DNA of 49,248 nucleotides from Vacuolonema iberomarrocanum LEGE 07170 (GCA_015207365.1 JADEXA010000056.1:1-49248), one strand, 5' to 3'. Positions 1 to 8,562 are shown, counted from the stretch's first letter. A program made the numbers and translations. Notes: a model not told the origin generated them from the sequence alone.

Positions 1-99
1 TCCTTGGCCGCCACCGCTCAGCAGCAAGGTGTTTCCTTTATTGATTGGGTGGCTGAGGCCATGACCTTACCCCCTCTCTCCCCAGACGATTCCCGCTAA
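1..99 (+). CDS. C-terminal fragment of an unidentified protein
   Basis: The window opens inside a reading frame that closes with TAA at 97-99, giving 32 codons that end LPPLSPDDSR. The start and most of the protein lie outside the window. The fragment is too short to assign. A transposase tail is possible because a hairpin-repeat cluster begins nine bases after the stop, but no catalytic motif is visible and this is only a guess. It could equally be a normal host gene. Confidence 0.4.
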   Translation, partial: SLAATAQQQGVSFIDWVAEAMTLPPLSPDDSR

Positions 100-107
100 A
101 CAAATAC

Positions 108-161
108 GGCGCGCCCCACACAACCGTTGCTGTGCTTAATGCGGTTGCACACCGCTATAAG
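108..161 (-). repeat. Hairpin repeat family A, half copy (A1)
   Basis: This is half of the element seen whole at 17694-17788. It keeps the 3-nt loop (108-110), one hairpin arm (111-127) and the outer flank ending in the CCGCTATA terminus. The other arm and flank are missing. The break falls at the tip of the hairpin. It lies directly against the end of the partial gene at 1-99. The strand given is relative to copy A2 on the plus strand. Confidence 0.75.
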
Positions 162-264
162 TTGGCAGGTGCAATTAAACCTAAAACCCTAAAAACCTGT
201 GCCGCCCGCGCTGCGGGCGGCACAGGTTTTTAGAGTCTGGTTTTTCATCGTGCCGAGCTACTTA
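157..264 (+). repeat. Hairpin repeat family B copy 1 (B1)
   Basis: The core is an inverted repeat at 189-233 with 21-bp perfect arms and a GCT loop. The flanks match the second copy at 31850-31957 (opposite strand) over about 100 bp, from ATAAGTTGG on the left to CATCGTGCCGAG on the right. Both arms are GC-rich inside and end in an A-run and a T-run, so the RNA would resemble an intrinsic terminator. Confidence 0.85.
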
Positions 265-269
265 GCCAT

Positions 270-347
270 AGAACCCAAATATCGTTTGTGCCCGCTGCGT
301 TGCAGCGGGCACAAACGATATTTGGGTTCTTAAACCGGATCTGGTAT
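270..347 (+). repeat. Hairpin repeat family C copy 1 (C1)
   Basis: Perfect 29-bp arms (270-298 and 302-330) are separated by a 3-nt loop. The right flank, ACCGGATCTGGTATTA, is a diverged form of the AACCGGATTTGAT end of copy C2 at 46479-46577. The central arm sequence is the same as in C2, but the outermost stem pairs and the loop differ. Confidence 0.85.
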
Positions 348-569
348 TAGCCCTAAGTGCCGAACAAAATCAAGAGTTTTCTGGATTCTGTTCGATACTT
401 AGGGGTTCGCCATACGAGTCTGACGCTGGAGATCGCGATCGCCACAGAATTGACAAGAAAGCTTGCGCAAATCTTACCGCCCAGTCCTGATGAGCAATAA
501 TTGAGCCCTGATATATAGAGGAACGGCGCGTTCGTTGCTGATGGAACTGTTCGTACCGTTTCTCGTCCC

Positions 570-2471
570 GTGAAGTATATCGCTGTTTGTAAAACTACCA
601 TGTGTCCTGCTTCTCGCTTCCGCACCGCTCGTTCCCCCCAACCCCGCACCGCTAGCACATTCCTCATCCGCCGCTCCCTCCGCCGCTTCGTGCTCGTGAT
701 GGGTGGGTGTGCCTTTATTGCAGGGTCTCTCGCACCTGAACCGCCCGCCAACTTTTTGCATAGGTTACCCTTCAATGAGCCTGTGTTTGCGGCTGAAATC
801 AACGTTGAGGACAGTCAGCAAGGTGATCAGGTACGAATTAATGGCAGCACTGTGCCCATTGCCTGGAATGCCCAATCCGGTCGAGTTGGCATTGCCGATA
901 CGGGGCTATGGCGACATCTGAGCCTGACCCTTCTAGACACCAGCGACCCCAGCCAACAGCCTGTGCAATGGTTCTCTGACCCAGCTGTGCAACCGATGGT
1001 GCTGTCGGCCTGGAATGATGGACAATTTCGCTATCTCGACATCGTGCCCTTGGCCGAGGCAATGGGCTGGGCCGTTTCCCAAAATGGTTCGGTATTGCAG
1101 ATTGAAACACCCCCTGCAGAGATCATCAGCATTCGCCGGGGGTTGCAGTCTTGGGGCGATCGCTTCGTCATTGACTTGGCTGGCTCTACCACCTGGAACC
1201 TCACGCCCCAAAGTGATGGCTTCCAACTGCAAATCAGCGGCACGATGGATCAAGGGGCGATCGCTGCGGCCAATGCCGATACTCGCCCTGGCAATCGCTT
1301 TGATCGCTACTCTGTGCAACGCAGTGGCAACCAGACCATCCTTCAAGTGAGCAACACGGATGGTACAGCGCCCGTCCTCTTCACCCTGCCCAATCCCAAT
1401 CGTCTGGTCATCGACCTCCGCCCAGACGATGCCCCCACGCGCAACATCCAATGGTCGTCTGGACTACGCTGGCGGCAACAGCCCATCGCCATCGGTAGTG
1501 GTACATTTCCCGTCACCTGGCTAGAAGTCAGTCCGCGCGACCCACTCGTGCAGCTACGCCCCATCTGGAGCGACCCTGCCGCGCAAACCGGAACCTCGCC
1601 CCTAGTGACCATGGCACGGCAATGGCAATCGGCGGCGGCTATCAATGCGGGTTTCTTCAATCGCAACAATCGCCTGCCCCTAGGAGCCATTCGCCGAGAC
1701 AATCGTTGGTTTTCAGGCCCGATCTTGAACCGGGGGGCGATCGCCTGGACGGCTCAAGGCGACCTCCTGTTCAACCGCCTCACAGTCCGCGAAGCCATCT
1801 CGACCGATCTGGGAGAAACCCTGCCCCTCTTCTCGTTCAACAGCGGCTACGTCGGTACAGGAATCTCACGCTACACGCGCGATTGGGGCGAAACCTACAC
1901 CCCCATCCTGGCCAACGAAACAATTCTGACCGTGCAACAAAATCAAATTGTGGATCAGCGGTTTGCCCCGGTCGCCGGGGAAGGGATCTTCCCCATTCCC
2001 GGTGATGGGTATTTGCTCGTTTCGCGGGGGGATGATCGGGTCAGCGAGCGCCTCCCTCTCCGCAGCAACCTACAACTCTCCTACGAGGCCCTTCCCAACG
2101 CCTTTGACCCATTTCCCCATATTGTCGGGGCGGGGCCATTGTTGCTGGCCAACCGCCAGATTGTGCTGAATGCTGAGCAAGAGCAGTTTTCAACTCAGTT
2201 TGCCCAACAGCAAGCCGCCCGCAGTGCGATCGCCCGCACCGCCGACGATACCCTCCTCTTGGTGGCCGTCCAGACCCGCATCAATGGGCGTGGCCCAACC
2301 CTGACGGAGATGGCACAAATTTTGCAGCAATTGGGAGCCATCGATGGCTTGAATCTGGATGGAGGGAGCTCGACCTCTCTCTATCTCGGCGGACAATTGA
2401 TCAATCGTCCACCGTATACAGCGGCCAGGGTGCATAACGGCATCGGAGTTTTTGCGCAACCCTCCCAGTAA
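570..2471 (+). CDS. Exported phosphodiester glycosidase family protein (NAGPA/DUF2233-like)
   Basis: This 633-residue reading frame starts at GTG 570; an ATG at 600 (residue 11) is an equally possible start. A basic N-terminus and a hydrophobic stretch at about residues 41-54 suggest export or membrane anchoring. The middle region (about 80-320) contains beta-rich segments such as RFVIDLAGST and LVIDLRPDD, resembling AMIN or copper-amine-oxidase-N type cell-wall modules. The C-terminal third carries hallmarks of the phosphodiester glycosidase family: AAINAGFFNRNNRLPLG near residue 356 and LDGGSSTSLYLGG near 597, ending with the usual RxxxNGIGVF-type tail (ARVHNGIGVF). Family knowledge suggests hydrolysis of a sugar phosphodiester in the periplasm or wall; the substrate cannot be told. 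It stands alone between the repeat cluster and the cupin gene. Confidence 0.85.
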   Translation: MKYIAVCKTTMCPASRFRTARSPQPRTASTFLIRRSLRRFVLVMGGCAFIAGSLAPEPPANFLHRLPFNEPVFAAEINVEDSQQGDQVRINGSTVPIAWNAQSGRVGIADTGLWRHLSLTLLDTSDPSQQPVQWFSDPAVQPMVLSAWNDGQFRYLDIVPLAEAMGWAVSQNGSVLQIETPPAEIISIRRGLQSWGDRFVIDLAGSTTWNLTPQSDGFQLQISGTMDQGAIAAANADTRPGNRFDRYSVQRSGNQTILQVSNTDGTAPVLFTLPNPNRLVIDLRPDDAPTRNIQWSSGLRWRQQPIAIGSGTFPVTWLEVSPRDPLVQLRPIWSDPAAQTGTSPLVTMARQWQSAAAINAGFFNRNNRLPLGAIRRDNRWFSGPILNRGAIAWTAQGDLLFNRLTVREAISTDLGETLPLFSFNSGYVGTGISRYTRDWGETYTPILANETILTVQQNQIVDQRFAPVAGEGIFPIPGDGYLLVSRGDDRVSERLPLRSNLQLSYEALPNAFDPFPHIVGAGPLLLANRQIVLNAEQEQFSTQFAQQQAARSAIARTADDTLLLVAVQTRINGRGPTLTEMAQILQQLGAIDGLNLDGGSSTSLYLGGQLINRPPYTAARVHNGIGVFAQPSQ

Positions 2472-2777
2472 TTTCACAGGAAATTTACAACGCTCAAACG
2501 GTAGATTTTCTGCTTTTTTGGGTGGACTTTCCCTGCGAAATACCGATATGAGATGCCTAAATTATGGAAATAGGTGTGCCACAGTGTATGTAGTTTCGAT
2601 GAACGTCTTGTCTGAAGTAGTGACATAGCCAAAGACGGTTTTGTATCGTTGCGTATAGCGATAAACAAAAAGCTCTGCGTCGCTTCTGGCGCTAACGAGT
2701 ACCAGTCGGGCTAACGACCTTTTCAGCATTCTCGAAGCTCAAGTCTAACGGCAGTGTAATAGCTAAGGAGAAGTATC
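2472..2777. other. Intergenic region upstream of the cupin gene
   Basis: No gene is visible. It must contain the promoter of the downstream cupin gene. A strong ribosome binding site, AAGGAG, lies at 2765-2770 just before its GTG start. Confidence 0.5.
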
Positions 2778-3197
2778 GTGACGCAAGCGAAAGAACTGAC
2801 TCAGCCTACAGTACTCCCTGCTTCTAGTGCGAGTAAAAGTGTAGCGGCAACGGAGTTACGTCCTTGGGGGTCGTTTACCATCCTTGATGACGCAGCTGGC
2901 TACAAAATTAAGCGCATTGAGGTCAAACCTGGCCATCGGCTCAGTCTTCAGATGCACCACCATCGCAGTGAACACTGGATCGTTGTCTCTGGGACGGCCC
3001 GCGTTATCTGTGGCGACAAAGATGTTCTGTTGTTTACGAATCAGTCGACCTACGTTCCCCCTTGCACGCAGCACCGTCTCGAAAACCCTGGTGTCATTCC
3101 CCTAGTACTCATCGAAGTTCAAAACGGGGATTATCTTGGGGAAGATGACATCATCCGCTATCAAGACGACTACGCTCGCACCGAAAACAAGAACTAG
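2778..3197 (+). CDS. Cupin protein, mannose-6-phosphate isomerase type II-like domain
   Basis: A single-domain cupin of 139 residues. The GTG start is chosen because AAGGAG lies eight bases upstream. The first 25 residues are low in complexity. Then WGSFTILDD and KIKRIEVKPGHRLSLQMHHH lead into the metal site (H60-H62, E65, later H99). SEHWIVVSGTA and PPCTQHRLENPG are typical of the C-terminal isomerase domain of bifunctional ManC/AlgA proteins. Here the guanylyltransferase half is absent, as in many stand-alone cyanobacterial homologues. The likely role is mannose-6-phosphate/fructose-6-phosphate isomerisation or another sugar-binding function; activity is inferred from family only. It is followed by its own terminator and is monocistronic. 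Confidence 0.85.
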   Translation: MTQAKELTQPTVLPASSASKSVAATELRPWGSFTILDDAAGYKIKRIEVKPGHRLSLQMHHHRSEHWIVVSGTARVICGDKDVLLFTNQSTYVPPCTQHRLENPGVIPLVLIEVQNGDYLGEDDIIRYQDDYARTENKN

Positions 3198-3313
3198 AAG
3201 GATTACACTCCCAGCGCGCTGACACGCTCCCGTGTTTCAAGTTTTATGCAGACCGTGATATACAGAACCTGACTCTTCTACACGACCCTCCTATACTGAA
3301 ACCTCTAAAAGAG

Positions 3314-3354
3314 CAATCGGGATGAAGCCTAGACTTCATTCCGATTGTTTTTGT
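3314..3354 (+). terminator. Intrinsic terminator of the cupin gene
   Basis: The inverted repeat CAATCGGGATGAAG / CTTCATTCCGATTG (one G-T pair) is followed by TTTTTGT, 117 bases after the cupin stop. Confidence 0.85.
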
Positions 3355-3416
3355 GGCAGTGCAATTGATGCATGCCAATGTTGAATGCCCTACCCGTGCG
3401 AGAAGACAGAAAGATC

Positions 3417-3447
3417 AAAAAAAATGCAGGCATTTTGCCTGCATTTT
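3417..3447 (-). terminator. Intrinsic terminator of prk
   Basis: A hairpin AAAATGCAGGC / GCCTGCATTTT lies 90 bases beyond the prk stop. Read on the minus strand it is followed by eight T residues (complement of 3417-3424). It may also stop read-through on the plus strand. Confidence 0.8.
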
Positions 3448-3535
3448 CAAGACTCAATTCAGTATCGCTTTATCGGATTGACTCCAACGCTTATTGCTAA
3501 GCCCATCTTGCCGTTGTGGACTTGAGCGATCGCGC

Positions 3536-4546
3536 CTAGTTGGTTGCAGCCTTTGCCGCCATCGATGCACCGCTGCTCACCAGACGCTCATAGGCGGAAC
3601 GCATTTCCAGACCAACGAGCACTTGGAACAACCCTGTACCATTATTGGAACCCGGGTACTCCTTGTGCTTCAGCAATAGCTCTGTTACCTCTCCGTAGTA
3701 CTTGGAAGAGACATTGCTCAAGTGGCTTTCGATATAGATCACTTCTTCGAGGCGATCGAACTGACCATCCACCTCTAGCACCGAAACGCTATGACCGTAG
3801 TATTCATCGGGGCCATAGTGGAGACGAATACCAGGATAGGAGCATGTCAGCTTGCGTCCGCAAGGAATCCAGTCGATAGTGGAACCTTCATCGAACAAAT
3901 AGACAGGCGTAACCTCTTCGACGTCGTCTCGCTGAATCATCCGTACCCGCAACACCTTGCGCTCTGTGTCATCCTTAATTAGCTTGGTTGGCAGAATTTG
4001 AATGACCACATCTGCGTATTGCTTTTGAGGATCAATATAGGCATCGAAGTCGGGGCGACGGGAATTAATCGCAGCTAAAACGTCTTCGTAGGTGTGACCA
4101 CGCTCTGCCATATCTCGCTGAATCTTCCAGGCAATCTTGACTTCGTCATCTAGGTCTAAATAAACACTAAAGTCAAGCAGACCGCGCACCCGCTCGTCGT
4201 ACATCGGATGCAGCCCTTCGATCACAACAATGCGGTTGGGATGCACGGTTTCCGGAGGGTCAAGCAGGCCTGTCTCGTGGTTGTAGATCGGCTTTTCGAC
4301 GGACTTTCCTTCCTTCAGCGCTTTGATCTGTTCATACATCAGATCAAAGTTGTTCGCTTTGGGGTTGAGGGCAGTCACACCGACTTGCTTACGCTGTTTG
4401 CGATCGAGGGAATGGTAATCATCCAGACAGATGACGGTCATCATCTCTTCACCAAACAGATCGGCAAGACGCCGGAGAAACGTGGATTTGCCGCAGCCAG
4501 AATCCCCTGCGACACCAATAAGCACTACGCGGTCTGAACTGGTCAT
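3536..4546 (-). CDS. prk: Phosphoribulokinase
   Basis: Makes ribulose-1,5-bisphosphate from ribulose-5-phosphate and ATP in the Calvin cycle, in the cytosol. The frame runs further upstream, but the ATG at 4546 fits the family N-terminus (MTSSDRVVLIGVAGDSGCGK) and has GAGGGA before it, giving 336 residues, close to the usual cyanobacterial length. The P-loop GDSGCGKST contains Cys18, and Cys40 sits in VICLDD; these match the N-terminal thioredoxin-regulated pair. A second pair, Cys229 and Cys235 in IPCGRKLTC, matches the C-terminal disulphide. Redox control, and docking with CP12 and GAPDH, are therefore expected from family knowledge. It is divergent from petH across a 0.9-kb spacer and has its own terminator. 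Confidence 0.97.
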   Translation of the reverse strand: MTSSDRVVLIGVAGDSGCGKSTFLRRLADLFGEEMMTVICLDDYHSLDRKQRKQVGVTALNPKANNFDLMYEQIKALKEGKSVEKPIYNHETGLLDPPETVHPNRIVVIEGLHPMYDERVRGLLDFSVYLDLDDEVKIAWKIQRDMAERGHTYEDVLAAINSRRPDFDAYIDPQKQYADVVIQILPTKLIKDDTERKVLRVRMIQRDDVEEVTPVYLFDEGSTIDWIPCGRKLTCSYPGIRLHYGPDEYYGHSVSVLEVDGQFDRLEEVIYIESHLSNVSSKYYGEVTELLLKHKEYPGSNNGTGLFQVLVGLEMRSAYERLVSSGASMAAKAATN

Positions 4547-5455
4547 AATTCCCTCGATTAGTCTTCTGCAATGATTATGAGCTATTTGTGATGCTTTTTT
4601 TGCTGGAACTTCCGCAATCGTGCAAGTCAATGCTATAGCAATAGGCTGTGGCATCAACTTGGCAACGGTCTTGCGCTGTCATGTTGCGAATTTAATCGGA
4701 AACAAAAAAGGCTTTTACCCAACACAAGGACGAAGGAAAAACCATTCATCAACGTCTTCTGTTGAGCCATATCTTCATCTTCGGCTTTCCTACCACCCTC
4801 AACCCCCTCAGAATGAACGGATTGAGCTTTTCTGAACTACCACAACCCTGCGCTGCCAACGCATGCGCCGCAGACACGACAATGGTAGATAGTGCAGCAA
4901 AGCCAAGCCTGTCATAAAAATAATCAACTGCCAGATGCTTCGATAGGAATCGATCGCCTGTACAGTTGACCCGAACCTCTACATAATCAGAGCAAAGGCT
5001 TGGAAGCGAGATAGGTATTTAATACTATTCGCAGTGATGAGATCCTACCAAACTGTGGGCGATCGCAACAAGGAATCCACCGCGATTTCTTGAAGAGATT
5101 TCCATACCCTGGGGACTTGTCGTGGAGAGCAGAAGGTTTGATACGTTGTTACCGCCTCTCCATAGACTGATATCTAGGGAAAAAATAGATTATGAAGAAG
5201 CTGTAAAACTGCTTCACTCACAACAGTCTGAAATTCTATTCGCCAATAAGGTGAATTGCAGTTGTTCCAGTACAGATCTGGCAGACTTCCGACTTCAAGA
5301 CGAGCGTCCTCTGCAATGCTACTCTATAACGAGGACTGGAACAGCTTCTACTGGGTTATGCTCAGGCTGCCAGATATAGCTTTAAGCGGTTAATTACGTG
5401 GGTTCTCTAATTGACCCACAGTACTTGTCGGTTTTCAAGAGGGCGTCAATTAGCA
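4547..5455. other. Divergent prk-petH intergenic region
   Basis: About 0.9 kb separates the two start codons. It must hold the prk promoter and the petH promoter with its leader. Long petH leaders with more than one transcription start are known in other cyanobacteria. I could not assign a reliable promoter or an NtcA box (GTAN8TAC) by eye. A small hairpin, GAAGC / GCTTC, is in the leader at about 5195-5215. No supported gene is seen. Confidence 0.45.
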
Positions 5456-6670
5456 ATGTTTAGTCAAAGTGCAATGGGCGGATTTACGAATTCAATCTCA
5501 AATTCGCGGCTTTTTGTTTACGAAGTCGAGGGAATACGCCAAGTTGGAGCAGATAGTATCGGTTCCCCTATTCGGCGGAGTGGTAGCACCTTTATCACAG
5601 TTCCTTACTCTCGGATGAACGAGGAGATGAAGCGTATCTCCCGCATGGGCGGAAAGATTTTGAGCATCCGTCCTATCAATGGAGAGACGAATGGGCAAGG
5701 TTCATCCACCACTTCGTCAGCGCCCTCTCAAGCAGCAAGCCAGTCACAAGAAAAATCTATGACTCAAGCAGCCAAGAAAAAGAAGAGCGACGTCCCCGTC
5801 AATCTCTATCGACCGAAGGATCCGTTTATTGGGAAATGTATTTCCAATGAGCCTTTGGTTGGCGAAGGAGGGAACGGTATCGTTCAGCACATCACGTTTG
5901 ACTTGTCAGGGGGTGACCTACACTACCTGGAAGGTCAGAGTATTGGCATTATTCCCGAGGGAACAGACGACAAGGGTAAGCCCCACAAGCTACGTCTCTA
6001 CTCGATCGCCTCGACCCGCCATGGCGACAACATGGATGATAAAACTGTATCCCTCTGTGTTCGTCAGTTGGAGTACAAGCATCCTGAAAGCGGTGAAACC
6101 GTTTATGGTGTTTGCTCGACCTACCTGTGCAACTTGGAACCCGGTGCAGATGTGAAAATCACGGGGCCTGTGGGTAAGGAGATGCTACTGCCCGATGACC
6201 CTGACGCCAAAATCGTCATGATGGCAACAGGAACCGGGATTGCACCGTTCCGCGCTTATCTGTGGCGGATGTTCAAGGATGACGAAAAAGCGGCAAATCC
6301 CGACTACGAGTTCAAAGGGTTTGCGTGGCTCATTTTCGGCATCCCCAAGACTCCAAATATCCTCTACAAAGAAGAGTTGGAAGAGCTGCAAAGCAAGTAC
6401 CCCGACAACTTCCGCATGACCTATGCCATTAGCCGAGAGCAGCAAAACAGCGAAGGCGGTCGGATGTATATCCAGCACCGAGTGGCTGAGCATGCTGATG
6501 AGATCTGGAACATGGTGAAGGATGAAAAAACCCATGTTTACATTTGCGGCCTGAAGGGCATGGAAGATGGCATCGATGCCGCCATGTCTGCTGCCGCTGA
6601 GAAAGAAGGGGTAAATTGGAAAGAATACCAGCGCTCGATCAAGGAGCGTTGGCATGTTGAAACCTACTAG
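5456..6670 (+). CDS. petH: Ferredoxin-NADP+ reductase, long form with CpcD-like domain
   Basis: Transfers electrons from reduced ferredoxin to NADP+ at the end of photosynthetic electron transport. The ATG at 5456 (404 residues) is preferred over an upstream TTG at 5411 because MFSQSAMGG matches the family start. Residues about 17-75 (SRLFVYEVEG, FITVPYSRMNEEMKRI, GGKILSI) form the CpcD-like domain that docks the enzyme to phycobilisomes. Residues 76-101 are a Ser/Ala/Gln-rich linker. The reductase core from about 110 has the FAD motif RLYSIAST (180-187), VCSTYL, the NADP-binding GTGIAPFRAYLWRM and the C-terminal RWHVETY with the terminal Tyr that stacks on FAD. An internal ATG (5759) probably makes a short isoform. 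A strong terminator follows. Confidence 0.97.
   Translation: MFSQSAMGGFTNSISNSRLFVYEVEGIRQVGADSIGSPIRRSGSTFITVPYSRMNEEMKRISRMGGKILSIRPINGETNGQGSSTTSSAPSQAASQSQEKSMTQAAKKKKSDVPVNLYRPKDPFIGKCISNEPLVGEGGNGIVQHITFDLSGGDLHYLEGQSIGIIPEGTDDKGKPHKLRLYSIASTRHGDNMDDKTVSLCVRQLEYKHPESGETVYGVCSTYLCNLEPGADVKITGPVGKEMLLPDDPDAKIVMMATGTGIAPFRAYLWRMFKDDEKAANPDYEFKGFAWLIFGIPKTPNILYKEELEELQSKYPDNFRMTYAISREQQNSEGGRMYIQHRVAEHADEIWNMVKDEKTHVYICGLKGMEDGIDAAMSAAAEKEGVNWKEYQRSIKERWHVETY
5759..5761 (+). promoter_or_regulatory. Likely internal translation start for the short FNR isoform
   Basis: The codon for Met102 of PetH begins MTQAAKKKKSDVPVNLYRP at the linker/reductase junction. In other cyanobacteria a short FNR lacking the CpcD-like domain is translated from an internal start at the corresponding place. 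A product from here would have 303 residues. The upstream bases contain AAGAAAAA but no strong ribosome site, so use of this start is inferred from position. Confidence 0.5.
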
Positions 6671-6730
6671 GGGTCTTCGCCCCTCGTGGACTCGACACTG
6701 AGGGAGAGTCTCTAATTTGCTGACCATGCA

Positions 6731-6768
6731 AAAAGCCGCGATCGCTTCGAGGGCGATCGCGGCTTTTT
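6731..6768 (+). terminator. petH terminator built from HIP1 octamers
   Basis: Perfect 11-bp arms GCCGCGATCGC (6735-6745) and GCGATCGCGGC (6753-6763) are followed by TTTTT. Each arm contains a GCGATCGC octamer. The preceding A-run makes it possibly bidirectional. Confidence 0.9.
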
Positions 6769-6774
6769 ATACCC

Positions 6775-6862
6775 ATTCTCTAAGAACTCTCTACAGCTCA
6801 TTGTTTGAAACCCTCGCGCTGCGAGGGTTTCAAACAATGAGCTGATTTTGGTTTTCATAGAA
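6775..6862 (+). repeat. Hairpin repeat family E copy 1 (E1)
   Basis: Perfect 24-bp arms (6794-6817 and 6821-6844) with loop GCT. The flanks, CTAAGAACTCTCTACAG on the left and CTGATTTTGGTTTTCAT on the right, match copy E2 (8436-8532). The arm sequences of E1 and E2 differ, yet each copy stays self-complementary. Confidence 0.85.
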
Positions 6863-6912
6863 ATGAGATTCATCTGATCCAAAAGCTAGCCGCTTTCTTC
6901 AGAAAAATTTCT

Positions 6913-8304
6913 TCAGAAAAAGGAGAGATAGCGCTGGATTTCCCAGGCAGAAATGTGTTGGGTGTAGGTTTCCCATTCTTGAGCCTTGAGTTCGATAAAA
7001 GCCTCGAATAAAGGCGCACCCATGACCTCGTAGCCCAGTGGATCAGCGGCAAATGCATCAATCGCCTCTCCCAAAGTGCGGGGCAGGGGGACAATGGCCT
7101 TTTGCTGCAAATCCAGGGGAGTGTAGGTGTTGAGGTCATCCAGGTAGGGTTCACCAGGATCTAGCCCTTCGCGGATTCCTTCCAATCCCGCCGACAGCAG
7201 CATGGCCGCAGCTAGGTAAGGATTGCAGGCGCTGTCGGGTAAGCGACACTCCACCCGTGCTCCCCCCAGGGGAATGCGGAGCAGGTTGGTACGGTTGTTG
7301 CCATAGCTAATGAAGCGAGGCGCCAGGCTGGGGGCACCGGATGGTAGCGTGGCCACCAGGCGCTTATAGCTGTTGACCGTGGGAGTGAGCACGGCGCAAA
7401 GCGCAGGAGCATGGTTGAGAATCCCAGCCACAAACTGGTAGCCCAATGGGGAAAGCCCTTGTCCACGGGGATCGTCGTTGCTAAAGAAGACGTTTTCGCC
7501 GCCTTCGGTGGTCAGAGACAGGTTGAAATGGGCACCACTGCCAACGCGATCGCCAAATGGTTTGGGCATGAAGCTGATGTGATGGTCATGCTTTTTTGCA
7601 ATTTCTTGCGCCATGAGTCGAAAGAAGGTGAAGCGATCGCTCGACTTCAATCCATCGGTGTAGTTGAAATCGATCTCAAACTGTCCGCTCCCCGCCTCAT
7701 GATCAAAGGAATACACATCCCAGCCCAGATCATTCATCGCCTCAACCAATTCCTGCAGCCAGGAATAGTTTTGCAGCAGGTCGGATAGGTCGTAGTAGGG
7801 GGTACGGCGACTCAAGGTTGGTTCTGGTTTTGCCGTGGAAAAAGCCACATCCATACCCCCAGAGGGGAAGGCAAAGAACTCCGTCTCAATCCCCAAGTTG
7901 AGGCGATACCCCATCCCTGCCGCCTGCCCCAAGACCCGCTTTAGCACACTGCGACTACACCCTTCTGCGGCACCTCCTCTGGCAAAGAGGTCGCTAGCAA
8001 ACCAGGCAATTTCCGAATTCCAAGGACAGATAATGTTGCTATTGGGGTCGGGAACAGCGACCAAATCTTCTTCCTGCAACCCTTGGGGCATCCCATCAAT
8101 GGCCGCGCCCACAAACAGCTCTGACCCACGCATCATCTGCTCAAGGTGATTGATGGGTACTGTTTTGCCACGACTCACCCCATGGGCATCGACAAAGCTA
8201 GCCAGGACATATTTCACGCCCCGCTGTTTCAGGGAATTTTTGAGAGAAACCAGTTCGGGTGCCGAGAAATCGTCGAATGAAGCGGAGGAAGGAAAAACGG
8301 GCAT
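6913..8304 (-). CDS. Glutamine synthetase family protein, type III glutamate-ammonia ligase-like
   Basis: 463 residues from ATG 8304 (AAGGTG ten bases upstream); a GTG at 8349 would add 15 residues. The N-terminal beta-grasp part is represented by RGVKYVLASFVDAHGVSRGK. The catalytic part has NLGIETEFFAF (metal and glutamate binding), GSGAHFNLSL, NSYKRL, NNRTNLLRIP and ARVECRLPDSACNPYLA, all recognisable glutamine synthetase landmarks. The sequence resembles the GlnT/type III glutamate-ammonia ligase group rather than housekeeping GlnA. Such proteins may ligate ammonia or small amines to glutamate; the actual substrate is unknown. The gene stands alone, bracketed by hairpin repeats E1 and E2 in the same orientation. 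Confidence 0.85.
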   Translation of the reverse strand: MPVFPSSASFDDFSAPELVSLKNSLKQRGVKYVLASFVDAHGVSRGKTVPINHLEQMMRGSELFVGAAIDGMPQGLQEEDLVAVPDPNSNIICPWNSEIAWFASDLFARGGAAEGCSRSVLKRVLGQAAGMGYRLNLGIETEFFAFPSGGMDVAFSTAKPEPTLSRRTPYYDLSDLLQNYSWLQELVEAMNDLGWDVYSFDHEAGSGQFEIDFNYTDGLKSSDRFTFFRLMAQEIAKKHDHHISFMPKPFGDRVGSGAHFNLSLTTEGGENVFFSNDDPRGQGLSPLGYQFVAGILNHAPALCAVLTPTVNSYKRLVATLPSGAPSLAPRFISYGNNRTNLLRIPLGGARVECRLPDSACNPYLAAAMLLSAGLEGIREGLDPGEPYLDDLNTYTPLDLQQKAIVPLPRTLGEAIDAFAADPLGYEVMGAPLFEAFIELKAQEWETYTQHISAWEIQRYLSFF

Positions 8305-8435
8305 ATCGGGCGCACCTTGCAACTTGGAGGCAAAAAAACGGCAGACCACGCCAGATATCCCGGCAAACCTGCCGCCCCTATTCTGGCAGAAAGCGGGACA
8401 GGCAGAGCGCCGTATCGCAACTCTGCCTCACTGAC

Positions 8436-8532
8436 ACCAATTCGCTAAGAATCCACTACAGATAATTTTTTGAAAGCCTCGCAGTGCGAGGCTTTCAAAA
8501 AATTATCTGGTTTTGGTTTTCGTTGAATTGGT
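8436..8532 (+). repeat. Hairpin repeat family E copy 2 (E2), complete
   Basis: The best preserved E copy. Terminal inverted repeats ACCAATTC (8436-8443) and GAATTGGT (8525-8532) enclose perfect 25-bp arms (8459-8483 and 8485-8509) around one base. TGACACC occurs at 8432-8438 and again at 8534-8540, which may be a target duplication. It lies 30 bases beyond the 3' end of the giant sensor gene. Confidence 0.88.
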
Positions 8533-8562
8533 ATGACACCTCCGCACAGCCATAGCTCATCC

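Noticed and set aside
5122..5379. 85-codon frame upstream of petH
   Set aside because: GTG start without a ribosome site, no recognisable composition, and it lies in the expected petH leader/promoter region.
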